A DNA stretch of 64,000 bases from Rhizobium sp. WSM4643 (GTDB lineage: Bacteria > Pseudomonadota > Alphaproteobacteria > Rhizobiales > Rhizobiaceae): the NCBI RefSeq assembly GCF_025152745.1, contig NZ_CP104040.1, forward strand, positions 434,001 to 498,000, read 5' to 3'. Shown here piece after piece: positions 35,835 to 44,743 of this stretch. Made by a program: the position numbers and the translations under genes. Every line of letters begins with the position of its first letter. The stretch's first letter is position 1. Below the pieces are notes generated by a model, which saw only the letters and a program-made list of their open reading frames with translations, did no database searches and was not told where the DNA came from.

Positions 35835-36605
35835 TCAGCCCGCGTTCTTGCGCGCTACGACACAGACGCCCCAGGTTTCGGTCCCCGGTGTCGAACTGGA
35901 CATCCACTCTTCGGCAATCACACGGCTCATCCCAGCATTCGTCAGGAGGCGATCTATCTCGTTCAGGAAGAGGTAGCGCATGCGGTGGGTTTCGCAAACC
36001 ATTTCGGTCTTGGCGCTCAGCTTCTCCGTCGCGAAGATCGTGTAATTGACATCCACGATATTCTCGGCGTCATGCACCACCGACTCTGCGACGCGAACGA
36101 CGGAAATCTCGTCGTTTTCCAAGCGTTTGACGCGCGTACTCGGCCGCTGCCAAAGGACTGCTGGTCCGTACCAGAAGTCGAATATGAAAATTCCGCCATC
36201 TTCGAGATGGTGGGAGACAGTCTCCATCATCGCTTCGAGATCGGCATCGGACGTCTGATAGCTCAGAACATGAAAAAGGGAGATGACCGCCTGGAATCGC
36301 CGATCCGTCCGGAATGTGCGTGCATCGCCCAGCGTGAAATTAAGTTTGCCGCCCGACTGTGCCGCCTTCGGCATGGCCGCCGCAAGCATGGTTTCCGACA
36401 GCTCTACCCCCAGCACCCCATATCCGGCTTCTGCGATCTTCTCGGCGTGAATGCCGGTGCCGGAGCCTAGCTCCAGAATCTGCGAGATCGGGCCGGTGGC
36501 ATAACGCCCCAGCAGAGCTTTCACATAAGCTGTTTCGCCCTCGTAATCCTTGTCCTTATAGAGAAGGTCGTAATACTGGGAGTACAATCCGAAACTGGTC
36601 GTCAA
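35835..36605 (-). CDS. class I SAM-dependent methyltransferase
   Basis: 256 residues from a TTG (36605) overlapping the aminotransferase stop as TTGA. A perfect GGAGGT six bases upstream makes this start convincing. The SAM-binding core is ISQILELGSGTGIHAEKIAEAG, then VELSETML and FTLGDARTF; AVISLFHVLSYQT follows. It has the WbmW/MtfA-like look of small-molecule or sugar methyltransferases. It may O-methylate a chain sugar. It lies between the aminotransferase and a GT4. Confidence 0.83.
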   Translation of the reverse strand: MTTSFGLYSQYYDLLYKDKDYEGETAYVKALLGRYATGPISQILELGSGTGIHAEKIAEAGYGVLGVELSETMLAAAMPKAAQSGGKLNFTLGDARTFRTDRRFQAVISLFHVLSYQTSDADLEAMMETVSHHLEDGGIFIFDFWYGPAVLWQRPSTRVKRLENDEISVVRVAESVVHDAENIVDVNYTIFATEKLSAKTEMVCETHRMRYLFLNEIDRLLTNAGMSRVIAEEWMSSSTPGTETWGVCVVARKNAG

Positions 36606-37711
36606 CGGATGACCTCCGCTACGATACCCGCGACTTCGCGAATTTGATCTTCCCTCAACGCCATGCCGCTTGGAATATAGAAGCCGCGGCGCGCAAGCTT
36701 TGCGGCGATGGGAAGACCTGCATCCTTGAAGAAGCCCATCTTCTGCAGAACGGGCTGCTCGTGCATCGGCCAGAAAAACGGACGGCTGCCTACGCCTTTA
36801 GCCGCCAATCGCTTCATCGCTTCGGCTGCGTCGAAATCGATCTCGTCCTTCAGAACGATGCCATAGACCCAATAGATATTCCGGGCATAGCTTGTTTCGG
36901 GCAACGGCAGTTGAATGCCGGGCAGGTCCTGAAGCAGATCGGTATACAGTTTGCCCATCGCACGTTTGCGCTCGACGAATTCCGCAAGGCGCTCAAGCTG
37001 CGCGCAACCCAGAGCCGCCTGCATATTCGTCATACGCATATTCCAGCCCAGTTCCTCGTGAACGAAGCGGCGGGCAGGCAGGAAGCAGAGATTTCGCAGG
37101 CTCCGAGATCTGTCGGCAAGGGCGTCGGAATCGGTGACGATCATGCCACCTTCGCCCGTGGTAATGTGCTTATTGGGATAGAAGCTGAAAATGCTGACAT
37201 CGCCGAAACTGCCGCAAGGCTGGCCGTTATATGTCTGTCCATGCATTTCTGCAGCGTCTTCGATGATCTTGAGGTCGTGGCGGCGGGCGATCTCGTTGAT
37301 CGCGGTCATATCGCAGGGCAGGCCGTAGATATGTACCACCATGATGGCGCGCGTCTTCGGCGTAATAGCTGCTTCGATCTTCGTCGGATCGATATTCCAG
37401 GTGAGGGGATCCGAGTCCACCGCAACCGGCACACAACCGGCTCTCACGATGGCTGCGGCACAGGAAATGATCGTGAAGGACGGCATGATGACCTCAGTGC
37501 CTTCCTCCAGGCCAAGCGCCATCATGCCAGCGTCGAGAGCCATCGAACCATTCGCAACGGCGATTGCGTGCTTGCGGCCGACAGTCGCGGCAAACTCACG
37601 CTCAAAGCGTGTGATGAAGGGGCCCTCGGAGGAAATCCAACCGGTCTCGATGCATTCCAGCAGATACTTACTCTCGTTACCGTTCAGCAGCGGCTCATTA
37701 ACCGGAATCAT
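36602..37711 (-). CDS. DegT/DnrJ/EryC1/StrS aminotransferase (perosamine-synthase-like)
   Basis: 369 residues, sugar-nucleotide aminotransferase family. MIPVNEPLLNGNESKYL, DSDPLTWNIDPTKI, KIIEDAAEMHG, and PLP-binding Lys181 in FYPNKHITTGEGG are visible; RMTNMQAALGCAQLE follows. The pattern DSDPLTWNID is nearest to GDP-perosamine synthase, which uses GDP-4-keto-6-deoxymannose made by Gmd (present nearby). It is also the only C4 aminotransferase in the island, so it might serve the nonulosonate branch. Both ends have 4-base overlaps. Confidence 0.88.
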   Translation of the reverse strand: MIPVNEPLLNGNESKYLLECIETGWISSEGPFITRFEREFAATVGRKHAIAVANGSMALDAGMMALGLEEGTEVIMPSFTIISCAAAIVRAGCVPVAVDSDPLTWNIDPTKIEAAITPKTRAIMVVHIYGLPCDMTAINEIARRHDLKIIEDAAEMHGQTYNGQPCGSFGDVSIFSFYPNKHITTGEGGMIVTDSDALADRSRSLRNLCFLPARRFVHEELGWNMRMTNMQAALGCAQLERLAEFVERKRAMGKLYTDLLQDLPGIQLPLPETSYARNIYWVYGIVLKDEIDFDAAEAMKRLAAKGVGSRPFFWPMHEQPVLQKMGFFKDAGLPIAAKLARRGFYIPSGMALREDQIREVAGIVAEVIR

Positions 37712-38142
37712 TCGGCATCCTTTATCTTCAGTTCGCGCACTGACGGTACAAATCGCGTCTTGTCGGATTCCCCGGCATAAGGCCCCTGCTTGACTTCGAT
37801 GATTTCAGCTTCTTCGATAATTTCAAAACCATGTCCGCCGAAGGCGAGCAGTATGACGTCGCCTGCGCGCAGTATGGCGCTTTCGTAATATTCCTGCGCG
37901 TCGGAATAGAAGTCCACGCGGACTACGCCCGACTTTATAAGCAGGACTTCCTTCGTGTAGAGAACCTCGCGCGCGACGGCGTTGTGAACATGGGGTTGGA
38001 TGACATAGCCCGTCGGTCGCTTCATATAGGCGAGTTGCTGCGAAAATTCGTCCGGCGTGAAGAATTGGATGCCATCGAACGTGTAGTTCGACCGCAATAT
38101 CATGGCCTGCAGTTCGCCACCGTTCGTGATCTTTTCTATCAT
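37708..38142 (-). CDS. cupin-fold protein
   Basis: 144 residues from ATG 38142 (GGAAAGAG upstream); a TTG five codons earlier is less likely. A single cupin barrel is suggested by IQPHVHNAVAREVLYTKEVLLIKSG and RAGDVILLAFGGHGFEI, with His residues that could bind a metal. Small cupins in O-antigen clusters include sugar 3,4-ketoisomerases and epimerases, and also proteins of unknown role. The His pattern is not that of RmlC. It precedes the aminotransferase (ATGA), so an NDP-ketosugar substrate is plausible. Confidence 0.72.
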   Translation of the reverse strand: MIEKITNGGELQAMILRSNYTFDGIQFFTPDEFSQQLAYMKRPTGYVIQPHVHNAVAREVLYTKEVLLIKSGVVRVDFYSDAQEYYESAILRAGDVILLAFGGHGFEIIEEAEIIEVKQGPYAGESDKTRFVPSVRELKIKDAE

Positions 38143-38170
38143 GTTTCTCTTTCCCAAATCGACCGATGCG

Positions 38171-39106
38171 TCAGGATGCCGCCAAACCGACTACTTTGCG
38201 TATGCGCTTGACCCCGGCCGAGAATACAAGCTTGTAAAAATCATTCATCCGCCGGCGGCGCATCTTTGCGAAAAAGCCCAACACGCGCAGTCGCATTTGT
38301 TCGTTAACTTCAACATCGATCTTTTGCAATTTCCCCGGCGCATGCCCGAGGTTGCCCGCGTAATAATCGACATCGCTGCAGTGGACTCCGCTGTCGTCAA
38401 ACCCTGAGTTCTCCACAAGGCTCTGGCGAGGATAGAGGGTCAGCATATTGTCCAGATAAGCGCTGGCATGCCACCTGATCGCCCAAGATTGATTCTTGCC
38501 TTTGACTTGATTGCGCAGCATCGCGATGAAAAAGGCGTTCCCACCGTAGTCGAAAGCTTTGGCAAGGCCTTTCTCTTTCAGGCCCATCAGAAGCTTAGCC
38601 CCATTGGGTTCGAAATGTTTCCATGCCCGGGCCCACGTGGCCCATCCCCAACAGTCCGCCCCACGTAGGAAATAGCTCTCTGGAGCATCGTCATTGGGGA
38701 CTGGATAGGCGTAACCGTGAATGCTGGCGACGCGCTCCTCATCCGCATAAAGATCCAGCCCCTGGTTCATATAGCGCAAGAAGTCAGGCGAGGTTATCAG
38801 GTCATCCTCGACGACGATGACGCGGCCATATTGTTCGCACAGACGGCCCACGCCATCGATGATAGAACCTGCAAGGCCATAGTTTCTTTCACGTTCGACG
38901 AGGGTGACCGACTTGAAACCCGTTACCGTCTTTGCCTGTTCACGGACTTGGCGCACACGCTCCGCTTCTTTTTCATTGCGCTGACCGTCGCAAAAAATGA
39001 ACAGCGGCGTCTGTTCCGCCAATTCGTTTGCCTGCAATGCAGCGACGGTCCGCGCCATATGCATGGGACGATTGAAGACAAAAAGTATGACTGGTGCGCA
39101 TTCCAT
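38171..39106 (-). CDS. glycosyltransferase (GT-A type, family unassigned)
   Basis: About 311 residues from ATG 39106; ATG 39121 is also possible, overlapping the upstream gene. APVILFVFNRPMHMARTVAALQ, an N-terminal pattern of a GT2-related group, is followed by LFIFCDGQR, the DXD-like VIVVEDDLITSPDFLRYMN, and SYFLRGADCWGWATWARAW. These motifs are common in bacterial surface-glycan clusters. Donor and linkage are unknown. Confidence 0.8.
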   Translation of the reverse strand: MECAPVILFVFNRPMHMARTVAALQANELAEQTPLFIFCDGQRNEKEAERVRQVREQAKTVTGFKSVTLVERERNYGLAGSIIDGVGRLCEQYGRVIVVEDDLITSPDFLRYMNQGLDLYADEERVASIHGYAYPVPNDDAPESYFLRGADCWGWATWARAWKHFEPNGAKLLMGLKEKGLAKAFDYGGNAFFIAMLRNQVKGKNQSWAIRWHASAYLDNMLTLYPRQSLVENSGFDDSGVHCSDVDYYAGNLGHAPGKLQKIDVEVNEQMRLRVLGFFAKMRRRRMNDFYKLVFSAGVKRIRKVVGLAAS

Positions 39107-39108
39107 GA

Positions 39109-40305
39109 TTATTCCCAGCATTTCCTGCGTTGCGCAAATTGCTCGAGTCTATGTACGAATAGGGTCTCGGCTTCGAGCCGCTCCGTGTCGATCGCCTTTA
39201 GCTGCTTACGCCCTTTTTCGATCAGATCAACTGCCACCGCAGGATCCCGAATGCGCAACATTGCTTCGGCCCACTGCTCTGCGTCATTAGCGTCGGCAAA
39301 CAACGCCGCATCGCCGACCTGTTCATTGAGATGCGCCGAATAGATCAACGGGCGGCCGACTGCCCAGGCTTCCAACGGCGGTAGATTGGTCGGGCCAAAA
39401 TAAGTCGACATCACGACGGCCAGAGCGCCTTCGTAAAGCGCGCGCATGTGATCAACCGGCACAAAGCCGAGAAACGTCACATTGTCAGAGACGCCTAACC
39501 GCTGCGCTTGCTGCTTGATCCGGGCCAAATTACCGCTGTCCGCACCCGAAAAGACCACGCGTATGTCGGAATTAACGGCCGCCTTTTTCTTTAACAACGA
39601 GACCGCTTCAAGAATGCGTATATGGTTCTTATGAGGCCAGAATTGCGCCGGATAGAAATAATAGCCATCCCTCAGCCCGTAATTGCCGAGCACGGCAGTC
39701 CGATCGATCGAATGCGCTTCACTTAAGAACGGAGAGGGCTCGAACGGCATCGCAATCATGCGCTCTTCGTCAATTCCGTAGCGAACGACGATTCTCTTCA
39801 GTAGCTGATGTGATGCCACCATGACGGCGACGGCACGTGGCAGGCATGTGGAAAAGTGCCGCTCTCGTTCTTCGAATCTGCCATCGGAGCTCACTTCTGG
39901 AAATTCGAGATCGTCCCGATGACAGAGATCAAGGACGGTCGTGATGTAGTTGAGCTTGCGGAAATAGTTCGGAGTTGAGGAATGGGTAACGAAATACGCT
40001 AGATCCATGCCTACTTTCAGCAGCGCATTTTCGATTTTGCTTGCCATCCACGCTTTGCCAATTTCCTTGCGGCTCAAGCGGCGCAAAACGGCGAGTGCAA
40101 TTCGAGATAGCCTTCCGGCGGCAGGCAGGTATTCTGCGGGAACTTCAAGCCGCTTGAGATGCTGCAGATTGGCTTTGATCGTCGTGAAAGCCACGACCTC
40201 ATGCTGTTTTCCGATGATACGCTGGAGTTGTACGATCGCATTGATTGCTTGATTGAATCCGCCACCGACCTGAATCGGGTTTTCTAACAAGATGCCAATT
40301 TTCAT
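39109..40305 (-). CDS. glycosyltransferase, GT4 family (first gene of the leftward operon)
   Basis: 398 residues with a clear ATG at 40305. GT-B motifs: YYFYPAQFWPHKNHIRILEAV and the donor-binding TYFGPTNLPPLEAWAVGRPLI. It is paralogous to the GT4 at 34620-35831. It heads the leftward O-polysaccharide operon, downstream of a 590-base regulatory gap, and its 5' leader carries a 7-bp hairpin. It probably adds backbone or core-proximal sugars. Confidence 0.88.
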   Translation of the reverse strand: MKIGILLENPIQVGGGFNQAINAIVQLQRIIGKQHEVVAFTTIKANLQHLKRLEVPAEYLPAAGRLSRIALAVLRRLSRKEIGKAWMASKIENALLKVGMDLAYFVTHSSTPNYFRKLNYITTVLDLCHRDDLEFPEVSSDGRFEERERHFSTCLPRAVAVMVASHQLLKRIVVRYGIDEERMIAMPFEPSPFLSEAHSIDRTAVLGNYGLRDGYYFYPAQFWPHKNHIRILEAVSLLKKKAAVNSDIRVVFSGADSGNLARIKQQAQRLGVSDNVTFLGFVPVDHMRALYEGALAVVMSTYFGPTNLPPLEAWAVGRPLIYSAHLNEQVGDAALFADANDAEQWAEAMLRIRDPAVAVDLIEKGRKQLKAIDTERLEAETLFVHRLEQFAQRRKCWE

Positions 40306-41957
<1,652 letters not shown>

Positions 41958-42908
41958 GTGTACGACCTGTCCAACAAGAAAATCTGGGTTGCCGGCCATC
42001 GCGGTATGGTCGGCAGTGCTCTTGTGCGTCGGCTTCAATCCGAAGATTGCAATGTCATCACGGCCACGCGCCGGGAGGTCGATTTGACGCGGCAGGAGGA
42101 GGTCGAGAAATTTGCTGAAGCAACCCGGCCTGACGCGATCATTCTCGCTGCGGCCAAGGTTGGCGGTATCCTCGCGAATGACAGCTATCCCGCAGAATTT
42201 ATCTATGACAATCTGATTATCGAAGCGAACATCTTCGAAGCCGCCCACCGGGCGGGAGTGGACCGGCTGCTGTTCCTGGGTTCAAGCTGCATTTATCCCA
42301 AGCTCGCTCCGCAGCCCATTCCCGAAGAGGCTCTGTTGACCGGTCCGCTTGAGCCGACCAACGAATGGTACGCGATTGCCAAGATCACCGGTATCAAGCT
42401 CGCGGAAGCATACCGGAAGCAATACGGCCACGATTACATTTCCGCCATGCCCACCAACCTATATGGCCCAGGCGATAATTTCGACCTGAATTCCAGTCAC
42501 GTGCTGCCTGCGCTTATCCGCAAGGCGCATGCCGCGAAACTTCGCAATGACCCGCATATGGTGGTCTGGGGCACAGGAACCCCGCGCCGAGAATTCCTTC
42601 ACGTCGACGACTGCGCCGACGCGTTGGTGTTTCTCCTCAAAACCTATTCGGGCTCGCAGCACGTCAATGTCGGCTCGGGCACAGATCTCGAAATTATCGA
42701 ATTGACGCGTTTGGTATGCCGCGTTGTCGGTTACGAAGGTGAGATCATTCATGATCTTTCCAAGCCTGATGGCACGCCGCGAAAGTTGATGAGCAATCAA
42801 AAGCTGCAGGACATGGGCTGGAAACCGCGCATTTCGCTTGAGGATGGCATCCGCGCTACTTACGCTTGGTTCCTTGAGTTCGAAAGCAGATCTGATCCAG
42901 CGGTCTGA
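41958..42908 (+). CDS. fcl: GDP-L-fucose synthase (GDP-4-keto-6-deoxymannose epimerase-reductase)
   Basis: 316 residues with a GTG start immediately after the gmd stop. VAGHRGMVGSALVRRL, LAAAKVGGI, LGSSCIYPK, YAIAKITGIKL and NLYGPGDNFD are typical of Fcl/WcaG. It makes GDP-L-fucose by 3,5-epimerisation and 4-reduction. Fucose is a common rhizobial O-antigen sugar. The stop is followed by an IS remnant with no clear terminator. Confidence 0.94.
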   Translation: MYDLSNKKIWVAGHRGMVGSALVRRLQSEDCNVITATRREVDLTRQEEVEKFAEATRPDAIILAAAKVGGILANDSYPAEFIYDNLIIEANIFEAAHRAGVDRLLFLGSSCIYPKLAPQPIPEEALLTGPLEPTNEWYAIAKITGIKLAEAYRKQYGHDYISAMPTNLYGPGDNFDLNSSHVLPALIRKAHAAKLRNDPHMVVWGTGTPRREFLHVDDCADALVFLLKTYSGSQHVNVGSGTDLEIIELTRLVCRVVGYEGEIIHDLSKPDGTPRKLMSNQKLQDMGWKPRISLEDGIRATYAWFLEFESRSDPAV

Positions 42909-42940
42909 TACCAGGTCGGTGATGACCGGCATTCCCTGTT

Positions 42941-43160
42941 CTAGGCTATCCCGCAGACCCGCACGGCAGCCGGAGCGAGGAATGCAGCGAAGGACTTTCC
43001 GTTTTGTCGTAACGGGTGGCGATGCGCCGAAATTGCTTGAGCCGGCTGAACAGAAGCCATCCGGGCTTGCCCGCCGGAATGGTCAGCAGGTCCGGAACGG
43101 CCTTGTAGCCTGAAGCTCCACCAGCCGTCAGGATAAAGCCGAGAGGGCGGTTCGATCTGC
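42941..43160 (-). mobile_element. remnant of an IS5-family transposase (C-terminal part, internally deleted and frameshifted)
   Basis: Minus-strand translation gives GFILTAGGASGYKAVPDLL, then with a deletion FSRLKQFRRIATRYDKT. After a frameshift it gives KSFAAFLAPAAVRV, ending at TAG 42941. These are the successive C-terminal motifs of IS5-group (DDE) transposases, in order. The middle catalytic part is missing and terminal inverted repeats are not seen. It is a decayed insertion lying between fcl and the O-methyltransferase gene, marking past rearrangement of the island. Confidence 0.7.
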
Positions 43161-43270
43161 AGTTTGCCGACGAGGAAGAGCAACTCGAGTCGCGGCGGTC
43201 GGCAGGACAGTTCCGCCATTGAGGCGGGAGAGCCCGATAGGGCTAGCGCGGTAAGTATTGTGGAATATGC

Positions 43271-43286
43271 GAATATGCGCATATTC
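43271..43286. promoter_or_regulatory. 16-bp perfect palindrome upstream of the O-methyltransferase gene
   Basis: GAATATGCGCATATTC is a perfect palindrome 52 bases before the ATG at 43338, preceded by a partial direct repeat (GAATATGC at 43263). It looks like a regulator operator. No cognate regulator gene is adjacent. Confidence 0.45.
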
Positions 43287-43337
43287 TGCGACTGGCGCTG
43301 CCAGACAAGACCGGTCGCGGGCCTCTGGGGGGATCCC

Positions 43338-44360
43338 ATGGAAACAATCGTCGAGGACGCCCATGCTGGCGTCGTGTCGCCCGAACTCGTGGTCGATGCA
43401 CTGTTTGCATGCCGGAAGACGGCAGCGATCAGGGCGGCCATCGAACTTGATCTTTTTACTCATATCGGCGAGGGCAAAACGGCCGCATTGCTGGCGTCGG
43501 CAATAAGCGCCTCGGAGCGAGGGGTGCGCATTCTGTGCGACTACCTCGTGGTCCACGGTTTCCTGACAAAGGAGAGCGGACAGTACCGAATGACGCCCTC
43601 GACCAGAATGTTCCTCGATCGCAATTCGCCAGCCTATATGGGCTCTGCCGTCGAGTTCGTCGCTGCACCCGAAATACTCGATAATTTTCTGCGCGATCCG
43701 GCCGCCGTCGTGCGAAACGGCGGTTCGGCCGGACTTGCAAACATTTCGGCGGACAACCCTGTCTGGCTGAAGTTTGCGCGTGGCATGGGCTCCTTCACGG
43801 GTCTCAGCGCCAAAATACTCGCTGACGAAATCTCCGGCTGGCCGAGCGCTCCCAAAAAGGTGTTGGACATCGCTGCAGGTCCAGGCGTCTTCGGGATCGA
43901 AATCGCCAAAGCCTTTCCATCGGCGGACATCATCGCCGTCGACTGGGGCGCTGTCCTGGAGCTGTCGAGGCAGAATGCGGAAAAATCAGGCGTGGCGGAC
44001 CGCTATCGGACGATCGCCGGCAGTGCCTTCGACGTCGACTGGGGCGCCGGTTATGATCTCGTTCTGCTTCCGAATTTTCTGCACCACTTCGATTTGCAAA
44101 CATGTGCCCAACTGTTACGAAAGATCGTCGCGAGCCTTGCAGAGGGTGGTCGGATCGTCGCGGTGGATTTCGTACCGAACGAAGATGGCGTGTCGCCGCC
44201 CTTTCCTGCGGCGTTCTCTTGGGAGATGCTCGCCAGCACGCCGTCGGGCCAGGCTTATACGCAAAGTGAGCTGACTGAGATGGCAGGACTGGCCGGTCTT
44301 GCCGGCGTCATCGTCAAACCCTTGCCGCCAACTCCGGCAAGCCTCATCCTGTTTGAATAG
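43338..44360 (+). CDS. O-methyltransferase (SAM-dependent, dimerisation-domain type)
   Basis: 340 residues from ATG 43338 (GGGGGGAT upstream; longer versions would read through the palindrome). The N-terminal winged-helix-like dimerisation domain has FACRKTAAIRAAIELDLFTHI and GVRILCDYLVVHGFLT. The catalytic domain from about 165 has KKVLDIAAGPGVFGIEIAKAFP, VDWGAVLELSRQNAEKSG and LPNFLHHFD. The family methylates hydroxyls of small molecules such as phenols, quinones and polyketides. Its link to the polysaccharide island is unclear; it is a lone gene beside an IS remnant. Confidence 0.85.
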   Translation: METIVEDAHAGVVSPELVVDALFACRKTAAIRAAIELDLFTHIGEGKTAALLASAISASERGVRILCDYLVVHGFLTKESGQYRMTPSTRMFLDRNSPAYMGSAVEFVAAPEILDNFLRDPAAVVRNGGSAGLANISADNPVWLKFARGMGSFTGLSAKILADEISGWPSAPKKVLDIAAGPGVFGIEIAKAFPSADIIAVDWGAVLELSRQNAEKSGVADRYRTIAGSAFDVDWGAGYDLVLLPNFLHHFDLQTCAQLLRKIVASLAEGGRIVAVDFVPNEDGVSPPFPAAFSWEMLASTPSGQAYTQSELTEMAGLAGLAGVIVKPLPPTPASLILFE

Positions 44361-44425
44361 CAGCAAGAGGTTGGCGCTCCCATCGTCCTCTATTACACGG
44401 GTGTGCCGTCAGGGCTGGCAGATGA

Positions 44426-44743
44426 ACGTCATTAACGCGATCCCGGGCTTCTACCCCGCTGACGCTCAGGTACCTGCTACAGGGCAACTATGCGACCGCT
44501 ATCGGATCGAAGGTGACCCAAATGCACGCCGGCTCGATCGAGTTCAGCGACGTCTGGTATGAGGACGGGAAGTGGAAGGCGCTCATCGTCTGCTTCCAGT
44601 TCATGCGCGATGACAACCAGCTCATCGAGACGATGGCGCAGTTCACCGTCTTTCCCGGCGTCTGGCCGCTTAATCTGATGGAGAGGTGGAAGACGTTCGA
44701 CCAGCGTTCGGCTGAGAACTTGCAGTTCGTTCGGATTGCCTGA
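44426..44743 (+). pseudogene. fragment of an unrecognised gene
   Basis: The frame is open from 44426 to TGA 44743 and encodes LLQGNYATAIGSK, IEFSDVWYEDGKWKALIV and MAQFTVFPGVWPLNLMERW. The first possible start is a GTG at 44513, inside what looks like continuous protein, so the 5' part seems lost. It overlaps the convergent acyltransferase 3' end by 74 bases. No family is recognised. Confidence 0.35.

Noticed and set aside
36359..37780. 473-codon plus-strand frame
   Set aside because: Shadow of the DegT aminotransferase, whose PLP lysine and family motifs are on the minus strand.
44299..44562. 87-codon plus-strand frame after the O-methyltransferase gene
   Set aside because: It starts inside the methyltransferase gene in another frame, and the neighbouring frame at 44426-44743 looks more protein-like.
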